6,596 bases of DNA, taken from the NCBI GenBank assembly GCA_949127925.1, contig CASBQX010000362.1, forward strand, positions 1 to 6,596. Reading direction: 5' to 3'. This DNA is from Synechococcales cyanobacterium PMM_0002 (GTDB lineage: Bacteria > Cyanobacteriota > Cyanobacteriia > Elainellales > Elainellaceae). The notes beneath the pieces are model-generated. The model was not told the origin of the DNA and ran no database searches. It was given only the letters and a program-made list of their open reading frames with translations. This document shows, piece by piece, positions 1 through 4,579 of this stretch. The position numbers and the translations under genes were made by a program. The stretch's first letter is position 1, and each line of letters opens with the position of its first letter.

Positions 1-81
1 GGGCACAGCGGAATTAAAGCTTGGGGAGAGAACGACCTCTATCTAAATCAGGCAATTGGCTTAGACAAGTTGGCTCGATGA
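1..81 (+). CDS. tnpB: C-terminal end of TnpB (IS200/IS605-family), cut by window start
   Basis: Frame 1 is open from the first base and ends at TGA 79-81, giving 26 residues that begin GHSGIKAWGENDLYLNQ. I recognise this as the variable tail of TnpB/OrfB proteins of IS200/IS605 elements, which follows the last zinc-ribbon and RuvC segments. TnpB is an RNA-guided nuclease that helps keep the element in place. The catalytic part lies outside the window, so it is unknown whether the gene is intact. The call is strengthened by the element-end hairpin that starts nine bases after the stop codon. The fragment alone is too short for certainty. Confidence 0.72.
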   Translation, partial: GHSGIKAWGENDLYLNQAIGLDKLAR

Positions 82-119
82 ACCAAGAATCCCCCGGCTT
101 CAGCCGTGGGGAGTGTCAA
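82..119 (+). mobile_element. Right end of an IS200/IS605-type element, with hairpin
   Basis: Directly after the tnpB stop, CCCC (91-94) pairs with GGGG (108-111) and CGGC (95-98) with GCCG (103-106). The loop is TTCA (99-102) and T107 is a single bulged base. Subterminal hairpins with a bulged T are typical of IS200/IS605 right ends, where TnpA binds single-stranded DNA. The run GAGTGTCAA (111-119) resembles the ends of related cyanobacterial elements as I remember them, which places the boundary near 119. In TnpB systems this stretch is also the 3' part of the guide (omega) RNA. The exact cleavage base is inferred. Confidence 0.62.
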
Positions 120-193
120 ATCCATAGAGAGGTTACGCATCAAACCATCCAGCATCTACATTGGGCACAGTATCGACGTCTTTCGGAATTGTG

Positions 194-213
194 TTAATCT
201 GAATTAGGATTAA
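194..213. promoter_or_regulatory. Imperfect palindrome upstream of rbp, possible operator
   Basis: TTAATC (194-199) and GATTAA (208-213) are exact inverted repeats separated by eight bases whose centre is AATT (202-205). The 20-base site lies about 80 bases before the rbp start, in an AT-rich part of the leader or promoter region. The arrangement is what a dimeric regulator site would look like, but I match it to no known consensus. AT-rich palindromes also occur by chance. Confidence 0.25.
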
Positions 214-244
214 TTTCGGTTGTATATTTCGTTTGATAAACGAC

Positions 245-284
245 TCTCCGGATTTAACTCTCTACACTTTTTGACCTTCGGAGA
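245..284 (+). promoter_or_regulatory. rbp ribosome-binding site inside a possible stem
   Basis: The Shine-Dalgarno sequence GGAG (280-283) is nine bases before the rbp ATG and supports that start. The same bases can be hidden: TCTCCGGA (245-252) pairs with TTCGGAGA (277-284) as eight continuous pairs, including one G-U, around a 24-base loop. The pairing is visible in the sequence; its stability and use are not. Because rbp genes of this family are cold-regulated, a temperature-sensitive switch is a reasonable inference. Confidence 0.4.
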
Positions 285-292
285 CTTCTTCT

Positions 293-601
293 ATGTCCAT
301 TTACGTCGGCAATTTATCCTTTGAAGCAACGCAAGAGGATATTTCTCAAATTTTTACCGAGTATGGTACCGTTAAGCGTGTCCAATTGCCTACCGATCGT
401 GAAACAGGTCGCTTTCGCGGCTTTGGCTTTGTGGAAATGAGCACCGAAGCCGAAGAAGCTGCTGCCATTGAAGCATTGGACGGAGCTGAGTGGATGGGTC
501 GCGATCTGAAAGTAAACAAGGCAAAACCTCGTGAAGAGCGTGGTGGTTCTTCCAGAGGTGGTGGTAGCTGGGGCAACGGCGGCGGCAACTTCTCCCGTTA
601 A
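293..601 (+). CDS. rbp: RRM-type RNA-binding protein with glycine-rich tail
   Basis: This 102-residue protein is a single RNA-recognition motif plus a short glycine-rich tail, the form of cyanobacterial Rbp proteins. RNP2 is IYVGNL (residues 3-8) and RNP1 is RGFGFVEM (42-49); aromatic residues Y4, F44 and F46 are those that normally stack on RNA bases. Residues 84-98 are rich in Gly, Ser and Arg. The family acts in the cytoplasm on mRNA; many members with a glycine tail are cold-induced, and some relatives help place mRNAs at thylakoid membranes. The ATG at 293 has GGAG nine bases upstream, and RNP2 begins at residue 3, so little could be missing. A strong terminator follows, and rpsU is the next gene, an association known in Anabaena, where the two respond to temperature in opposite ways. 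Family membership is sure; this copy's targets are unknown. Confidence 0.95.
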   Translation: MSIYVGNLSFEATQEDISQIFTEYGTVKRVQLPTDRETGRFRGFGFVEMSTEAEEAAAIEALDGAEWMGRDLKVNKAKPREERGGSSRGGGSWGNGGGNFSR

Positions 602-638
602 TTGGCCTCAACGCTAGTGTGTCTCTCTAGAAGGCTTG

Positions 639-667
639 GGGGGTAGACAAGGCGTCTGCCCCCTTTT
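639..667 (+). terminator. Intrinsic terminator after rbp
   Basis: GGGGGTAGAC (639-648) pairs with GTCTGCCCCC (654-663) through ten pairs, one of them U-G, closing the five-base loop AAGGC. TTTT (664-667) follows, then AAT. This is a textbook rho-independent terminator 38 bases after the rbp stop. It should end most rbp transcripts before rpsU, so any rpsU expression from the rbp promoter depends on read-through. Confidence 0.9.
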
Positions 668-707
668 AATACTGGTTAGGCAATAGCCAAGAAAAGTTGC
701 TGACAGG

Positions 708-739
708 CATAGGAGAAGGGAAGATTCATGCCTCCTATG
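708..739 (+). promoter_or_regulatory. Hairpin in the rpsU leader, with an alternative pairing
   Basis: CATAGGAG (708-715) pairs exactly with CTCCTATG (732-739) around a 16-base loop. A competing helix uses GGCAT (706-710) with ATGCC (728-732), so the two cannot form together. The first helix would bury an AGGAG ribosome-binding-like site (711-715). The pairings are seen directly; regulation is inferred from their position between the rbp terminator and rpsU. Confidence 0.33.
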
Positions 740-772
740 TTGCACCCACAGCCCAGATCGAAGGCTGACTAA
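728..772 (+). CDS. Possible 14-residue leader peptide upstream of rpsU
   Basis: An ATG at 728 opens a 14-codon frame, MPPMLHPQPRSKAD, ending at TAA 770-772. AGGAG (711-715) lies 12 bases upstream, which is a long spacing, with the purine run GAAGGGAAG closer. The start codon and the ribosome-binding-like site are both inside the alternative hairpins at 706-739. The frame is rich in proline (four of fourteen), as some stalling peptides are, but it is short enough to arise by chance. I recognise no homologue. Confidence 0.15.
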   Translation: MPPMLHPQPRSKAD

Positions 773-808
773 AGTATTTATTTAAGTCAAATTTCCAGAG
801 TTTGGTGA

Positions 809-844
809 GGCGGTGTGGGCAGACTCGTTTTTTACCGCCGAGTC
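809..844 (+). promoter_or_regulatory. Interlocking stems before rpsU, pseudoknot-capable
   Basis: GGCGGT (809-814) is the exact complement of ACCGCC (834-839). GACTCG (822-827), inside that loop, is the exact complement of CGAGTC (839-844), outside it. The two helices share only base 839, so the RNA could form an H-type pseudoknot after giving up one pair, or switch between two hairpins. The structure ends 42 bases before the rpsU Shine-Dalgarno site. Ribosomal-protein leaders often use such folds for autoregulation, but no known S21 leader class is recognised here. Confidence 0.35.
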
Positions 845-897
845 CATGAACTGATTTTCGGAATGCTGTGATTGAAGTCCAATTGTGAGGAACTAGG

Positions 898-1083
898 ATG
901 ACCCAAGTAATTCTTGGTGAAAATGAGGGTATCGAGTCAGCACTGCGTCGCTTCAAGCGCAAAGTGTCTCAGGCTGGGATTTTCCCCGACATGAGGAAAT
1001 ATAGACACTTTGAGACACCGCTTGAAAAGCAAAAGCGCAAGGCGATCGCCAAGCGCAAACAGCGCCGCAAGCGCTTTCATTAA
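898..1083 (+). CDS. rpsU: 30S ribosomal protein S21
   Basis: The 61-residue basic protein starts MTQVILGENEGIESALRRFKR, the hallmark of S21, and ends in a Lys/Arg-rich tail (residues 46-60) that binds 16S rRNA. S21 joins the small subunit late, near the anti-Shine-Dalgarno end of 16S rRNA, and assists initiation. Length is normal for the cyanobacterial family. GAGG (887-890) seven bases upstream supports the ATG. A HIP1 palindrome, GGCGATCGCC (1041-1050), sits inside the gene. The preceding 230 bases lie after the rbp terminator and carry several possible RNA stems. I could not identify a convincing promoter for it, so the gene may rely on its own weak promoter or on read-through from rbp. 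Confidence 0.97.
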   Translation: MTQVILGENEGIESALRRFKRKVSQAGIFPDMRKYRHFETPLEKQKRKAIAKRKQRRKRFH

Positions 1084-1097
1084 ATTGCAGTCTGAAT

Positions 1098-1132
1098 GAA
1101 CAGGTGAGTTCTCTAGGAGGGCGCACCTGTTT
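1098..1132. terminator. Hairpin between convergent rpsU and RSH genes
   Basis: AACAGGTG (1099-1106) pairs exactly with CACCTGTT (1124-1131), with an extra G-U pair outside. A second helix inside the loop joins GTTCTC (1108-1113) to GAGGGC (1117-1122), with two G-U pairs. It stands in the 80-base gap between two gene ends, where a terminator is expected. Only short T-runs follow on either strand, so termination may be weak or factor-assisted. It could serve both directions. Confidence 0.5.
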
Positions 1133-1163
1133 GATTGCGAATTTCTACGCTGGTTTCTGGTGT

Positions 1164-3440
1164 CTAGCTGTCCACTTGGCTGACCCGGTGCAGCTGAATG
1201 ATGTCGCTCATTTTGCGGATTTGGGCAAAGGTTTGATCCAGCTGCTCGTGATCGCGAATGTCTATGCCGAGGTCGATGACGGCAGTTTGGGCTGGGAATG
1301 TTTTAACCTGAGCACTGCGAACATTAATATTATGGTCGCTCAGTCGAGAGAGAATATCTTTCAGCACGCCGACGCGGTCAATCACTGCAATTTGGATTTG
1401 GACTGGGTAGGTTAGCGGTCTAGTGCTGTGGCTGTCTGTCGCATTCCAACTCACTGGGATCAGGCGATCGCCGGGGATATTATCGGTATTGGCGCAGCCC
1501 TGACGGTGAATAGAAATGCCGCGACTGGCTTGGGTGACAATGCCAATAATGGGTTCGCCAGGAATTGGATTACAGCATCCAGCCAAATGGTAGAGCAATC
1601 CTTCAACGCCGTGGATCGGGCAATCTCGTCCCTTTGGCGTAGTGCGAGGAGTTGGCGCTACCGCTGGAATCGACGGTAGCAGCGTCGACAGCTCGTCTTT
1701 GGCCGCCGCCTGGGCGACTGGCTGTTGGGCTTTGGTCGCATCGCGCAGACGATTGAGCACCAAATTGAGCGTCACTTCGCCATACCCTACCGCCGCTAAG
1801 AGATCTTCGGCAGTGTGATAATTACAGCGCTGGGCGGTGGTGTGCATCGTTTCCGATTTGAGCAGCGCCTCAAATCCCTTTTTACCTAGCTCTCGCTCTA
1901 GCATCTCGCGCCCCCGCTGGAGGTTTTGCTCGCGGTTTGAGCGCTTGTACCATTGACGAATGCGGTTGCGCGCGCCGGTTGTGACGGTGAAATTTAGCCA
2001 GTCTAGACTGGGGTGAGAATTTTTTTGCTGAATGATTTCCACAATGTCGCCATTGCGCAGAGGCGTATCGAGCGGCACCATCCGCCCATTCACCTTGCCG
2101 CCCGCACAGTGGTTGCCAACTTCGGTGTGGATGTGGTATGCAAAATCTACGGGGGTGGCTCCTTGCGTCAGAGGAATAACGTCTCCATTGGGTGTAAAGA
2201 CATAGACATCGTCATCAAATAAATTGGTGCGAACGCTTTCCAAATATTCTTGGGCGTCCTTAAGTTCGCTTTGCCAGTCTAAAAGTTGCCGCAGCCAGGT
2301 AAACTTTTCGTCGTCTGTGGTCATTTTGCCGCTAGAGCCGCCGGATTCTTTGTACTTCCAGTGGGCGGCTATGCCATATTCGGCAATGTGGTGCATTTCT
2401 ACTGTGCGGATTTGCACTTCGACTGGGCGACCCGTATTGCCAATCACAACTGTGTGCAGCGACTGGTAGCGATTGGGTTTGGGCAACCCAATATAGTCTT
2501 TGAATCGGCCAGGAATGGGGCGAAACAGGTGATGTACAACAGCAAGGCTGCGGTAGCACTCGTCGTTGCTTTCCACAATGATGCGAACGGCGGCTACGTC
2601 AAAGATTTCGTGGAATTCTTTTTGCTGCCGCTGCATTTTTTCATAAATGCCATAGAGGTGCTTAGGGCGACCGCTAATCTCAAAACAGTGGACGTTAATT
2701 TTCTCTAGCTCGTCACGCACTTGGGCGATCGCCCGATCCAAGACAGCCTCGCGGTCAGCGCGCTTTTCCATCACCAGCTGTTGCATGTCGCGGTAGGCAT
2801 CTGGCTCCAGATACTTAAAGGCTAAGTCTTCCAGTTCCCACTTAAAGCGCCCAATTCCTAAGCGATTGGCCAAGGGGGCAAAAATCTCACGCGTTTCTTG
2901 GGCAATGCGGCGACGCCTCTCATCAGACAGGTGCTCCAGGGTTCGCATATTGTGCAGCCGATCGGCCAGCTTCACAATAATGACGCGAATATCTTGCGCC
3001 ATCGCGATAAACATGCGGCGAAAATTTTCGGCCTGACGCTCAGTCTTGCTGGAGAAATTAAACTTTGAAAGTTTGGTTACCCCTTCTACCAAACGGCTGA
3101 CCTCCGCGCCAAACTCCCGTTCTAGATCCTCTAGCGTGACATCAGTATCTTCTACGATGTCATGCAAAAAACCCGCAGCAATCATGGCACCACTGCCGCC
3201 CAGGTCTCGTAGCAGGCCGGCAACAGCCACGGGGTGAGCAATATATGGCTCTCCCGAAGCGCGCAATTGGCCTTCGTGCAGCCGATACGCAAACGCAAAC
3301 GCCCGACAGACTAACGTCGCATCAGCACGAGTCTGTTCTGCACTGTCGCCTGTGATCGTAGAGGGATGAGATAGCAAGCACTGCTCCAGCCAGTCTGGTA
3401 AGGCAATGTCTGTTGGGAGCGTCAAGGTGGGTGTGTCCAT
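1164..3440 (-). CDS. rsh: Bifunctional (p)ppGpp synthetase/hydrolase (RSH)
   Basis: The 758-residue enzyme makes pppGpp and ppGpp from GTP or GDP plus ATP, and also removes the 3' pyrophosphate; it controls the stringent response in the cytoplasm. The HD hydrolase domain (about 45-200) has its metal and substrate residues: H69, HDIVED at 93-98, D160 and N164. The synthetase domain (about 250-365) shows D281, RFKD at 312-315, YQSLHT at 325-330 and EVQIRT at 341-346. RxKD is the form found in bifunctional enzymes, whereas EFDD marks RelA types with synthetase activity only. A TGS domain (411-471), a zinc-finger-type segment with C607, C622, C623, H645 and C649, and a C-terminal ACT domain (about 676-755) complete the long-RSH layout. 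Both active sites look intact. The start is set by the perfect AAGGAGGTG six bases upstream. Many cyanobacteria have only one long RSH. Confidence 0.97.
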   Translation of the reverse strand: MDTPTLTLPTDIALPDWLEQCLLSHPSTITGDSAEQTRADATLVCRAFAFAYRLHEGQLRASGEPYIAHPVAVAGLLRDLGGSGAMIAAGFLHDIVEDTDVTLEDLEREFGAEVSRLVEGVTKLSKFNFSSKTERQAENFRRMFIAMAQDIRVIIVKLADRLHNMRTLEHLSDERRRRIAQETREIFAPLANRLGIGRFKWELEDLAFKYLEPDAYRDMQQLVMEKRADREAVLDRAIAQVRDELEKINVHCFEISGRPKHLYGIYEKMQRQQKEFHEIFDVAAVRIIVESNDECYRSLAVVHHLFRPIPGRFKDYIGLPKPNRYQSLHTVVIGNTGRPVEVQIRTVEMHHIAEYGIAAHWKYKESGGSSGKMTTDDEKFTWLRQLLDWQSELKDAQEYLESVRTNLFDDDVYVFTPNGDVIPLTQGATPVDFAYHIHTEVGNHCAGGKVNGRMVPLDTPLRNGDIVEIIQQKNSHPSLDWLNFTVTTGARNRIRQWYKRSNREQNLQRGREMLERELGKKGFEALLKSETMHTTAQRCNYHTAEDLLAAVGYGEVTLNLVLNRLRDATKAQQPVAQAAAKDELSTLLPSIPAVAPTPRTTPKGRDCPIHGVEGLLYHLAGCCNPIPGEPIIGIVTQASRGISIHRQGCANTDNIPGDRLIPVSWNATDSHSTRPLTYPVQIQIAVIDRVGVLKDILSRLSDHNINVRSAQVKTFPAQTAVIDLGIDIRDHEQLDQTFAQIRKMSDIIQLHRVSQVDS

Positions 3441-3444
3441 GTGG

Positions 3445-3461
3445 CACCTCCTTAAAAGGAG
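3445..3461 (-). promoter_or_regulatory. Strong RSH ribosome-binding site within a small hairpin
   Basis: Read on the minus strand, AAGGAGGTG (3453 to 3445) is a full-length match to the 16S rRNA tail, six bases before the ATG counted from GGAGG. Just upstream is CTCCT (complement of 3457-3461), which pairs with AGGAG (complement of 3448-3452) around the tetraloop TTTA. The site could therefore mask itself. Five pairs with one possible U-G extension make a modest stem. The start assignment is firm; the regulatory role is inferred. Confidence 0.5.
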
Positions 3462-3579
3462 AAAGGTAGAAAACGGAGAGAGTTAGAACAGAAGAAAATG
3501 AAATGAAAGCAAAGCCATAAGAATTTCTTAAGTAGATAAGATAAACGTTTTATAAACCTAGTTGATCTATTTGGCCTCT

Positions 3580-3593
3580 AGCGTTTAAACGCT
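3580..3593. promoter_or_regulatory. Perfect 14-base palindrome, possible operator
   Basis: AGCGTTTAAACGCT is fully self-complementary. It overlaps by one base TTGACT (3593-3598), a good match to a -35 hexamer on the plus strand. Seventeen bases later comes only a poor -10 candidate, GATTAA (3616-3621). The site is 140 bases upstream of the RSH start and lies in front of the small frame at 3674, so it could control either direction. No known regulator consensus is recognised. Confidence 0.3.
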
Positions 3594-3673
3594 TGACTGG
3601 GAGATCATGTAAAGAGATTAAAAGTTAGATATAGCAAAGGATTTGGACTCTTCTCAGCGGGCTGATCTCAGAC

Positions 3674-3902
3674 ATGTTCACACCTTTTTTAGATACTAAG
3701 ATGGAAAGCAGTCTGCCTGCCTCCAGCAATGCTCAATCTGGATTAAGTTATTAAACTGCTAAGGGGCAACGTTTGGGAAGTCCTCAAGGGTGCTTTCGAT
3801 TCCCGCTTTCGCAGCAAATTAGAAAATTCGGATCAGCAGATAGACTTAGATGGTCGCTCAGTGCGAGTTAAATTAATAACTTACCCGGAGCATGAACACT
3901 AA
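3674..3902 (+). pseudogene. Possible small gene split by a one-base shift
   Basis: A frame opens at ATG 3674 (MFTPFLDTK..., or ATG 3701, MESSLPASS...) and stops at TAA 3752-3754. The +1 frame is open from GTT 3747 to TAA 3900-3902. It encodes about 51 residues starting VIKLLRGNVWEVLKG and ending ITYPEHEH, but has no ATG, GTG or TTG start, since a stop (3744-3746) sits directly before it. Its codons show a coding-like bias: about one third begin with G and few have G in second place. Skipping one base near 3746 would join the halves into roughly 75 residues. Explanations are a recent frameshift, a sequencing error, programmed +1 shifting, an ATT start at 3750, or chance. No clear ribosome-binding site precedes either ATG, and I do not recognise the family. 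Confidence 0.3.
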
Positions 3903-3988
3903 GGGTGCCGTTGTTCTACTACTATATACAGACTTCTTTACATTTGTTTAGCCAAGCAACGAAACGTTGACAAAATTTAGGTGTATCT

Positions 3989-4513
3989 ATGGTGCCAAGT
4001 GAGCATCGACAGCACTATGAGAGGCTGCGGCAGGCTCTAGGGCAGCTCAGGATTTCTGCTGAACTGAGAGACGGGGATCACGGTCGTGACCGCAACGGAA
4101 CCCAACCGCAGCAGGCAGACGCACGGACGGGCAGCACGGTAGCTATGGCGTCTGGTATGGCGTCTGGGATAACGTCTGCGGACGTTTTAATGGGCGCGGT
4201 GGCGGCGATGACTCAGCAGTTTCAACCGCAAATTTTGGCACTGCCCTGGGCTGAGATGGATGAGGCGATCGCCCTCCGGCTCCAGTCGATTCAAACCGAA
4301 ATCAGCAAACAGCTGCGACTGCTGGCGATGGATACGATGTTTCTGAAAACGGCTCGCCAGCCTGAAACCAGCCAGCAGAGACGACAGCAGATGGGCGATC
4401 GCCTCGATCTGCTGCTGCGCTACTGTGAGGCGATTTTGGCCACTGAAATTTTGGCCACTGACTTGGACGTAGATGACGCAGATCTAGACCAGGGCGGGGC
4501 AGAATTGGCTTAG
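3989..4513 (+). CDS. patD: PatD-like protein (heterocyst-frequency control family)
   Basis: The 174-residue soluble protein has an N-terminal helix (HRQHYERLRQALGQL, residues 6-20) and a helical core at 76-150 that includes RLQSIQTEISKQLRLL (97-112), DTMFLKTARQ (115-124) and LLLRYCEAIL (141-150). From memory this matches the PatD family, described in Anabaena as affecting heterocyst number through FtsZ; homologues also occur where no heterocysts form, so the name does not prove differentiation here. Between helix and core, residues 26-70 are a low-complexity insert rich in Gly, Arg, Ala and Met, including the tandem repeat MASGMASG, so the protein is longer than the roughly 120-140 residues I expect. 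The tail repeats ILATE/ILATD and ends acidic. AGGTG (3979-3983) is a moderate ribosome-binding site. The zinc-ribbon gene follows after 66 bases. The family call rests on recalled similarity. Confidence 0.6.
   Translation: MVPSEHRQHYERLRQALGQLRISAELRDGDHGRDRNGTQPQQADARTGSTVAMASGMASGITSADVLMGAVAAMTQQFQPQILALPWAEMDEAIALRLQSIQTEISKQLRLLAMDTMFLKTARQPETSQQRRQQMGDRLDLLLRYCEAILATEILATDLDVDDADLDQGGAELA
4144..4167 (+). repeat. Two tandem 12-base units inside the patD-like gene
   Basis: TATGGCGTCTGG occurs at 4144-4155 and again at 4156-4167 without a change. The unit length keeps frame and gives MASG twice (residues 53-60). A decayed third copy, GATAACGTCTGC (4168-4179), follows. It lies in the low-complexity insert, so it looks like replication slippage where length is free to vary. 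Confidence 0.8.
4433..4462 (+). repeat. Two tandem 15-base units at the end of the patD-like core
   Basis: ATTTTGGCCACTGAA (4433-4447) is followed by the same unit with one change, ATTTTGGCCACTGAC (4448-4462). In frame it encodes ILATE then ILATD, residues 149-158. It extends the last core helix just before an acidic tail (DLDVDDADLD). Confidence 0.8.
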
Positions 4514-4579
4514 GCGATGCCAATCTGTGCCAAAACAGGTTCAAAATAGCAGTGTGAAAGCACCAGGAGAGATTGGATT

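Larger units (their letters stand above)
3441..3988. other. Divergent AT-rich intergenic region, 548 bases
   Basis: This separates the RSH gene (minus) from the patD-like gene (plus), so it should hold promoters for both, although no well-spaced sigma-70 pair stands out. Near the RSH start, 3454-3514 is close to 87 percent purine on the plus strand, so the RSH 5' leader is pyrimidine-rich. Symmetric sites follow: TAAGAATTTCTTA (3518-3530), AAACGTTT (3543-3550), TTTATAAA (3549-3556) and a perfect 14-base palindrome (3580-3593). A possible broken small gene occupies 3674-3902. CAACG (3957-3961) and CGTTG (3965-3969) form a small inverted repeat just before the patD-like start. No HIP1 site occurs here. 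Confidence 0.6.

Noticed and set aside
1..170. GGGCACAG at 1-8 and at 163-170 as a repeat flanking the IS end
   Set aside because: Eight bases can match by chance, the first copy lies within the tnpB frame, and IS200/IS605 elements make no target duplication.
189..210. TTGTGT with TAGGAT as the rbp promoter
   Set aside because: The spacer is ten bases, too short for a sigma-70 promoter.
735..962. Minus-strand open frame across the rpsU leader and start
   Set aside because: It would overlap the conserved S21 N-terminus and the leader stems; the translation is not protein-like.
1104..1679. Plus-strand open frames opposite the 3' end of the RSH gene
   Set aside because: They lie antisense to a well-recognised protein, have no family motifs and are explained by the codon use of the RSH gene.
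2013..2708. Further plus-strand open frames opposite the RSH synthetase region
   Set aside because: They are antisense shadows of conserved synthetase and TGS segments, and their translations resemble no family.
3911..3930. TTGTTC with TATATA/TATACA as a promoter pair
   Set aside because: The spacing is only 6 to 8 bases, and no -35-like hexamer lies 16 to 18 bases before the TATATA.
3967..3972. Perfect TTGACA as a -35 box for the patD-like gene
   Set aside because: A matching -10 would fall at about 3990-3995, inside the gene, and the sequence there (TGGTGC) does not fit.
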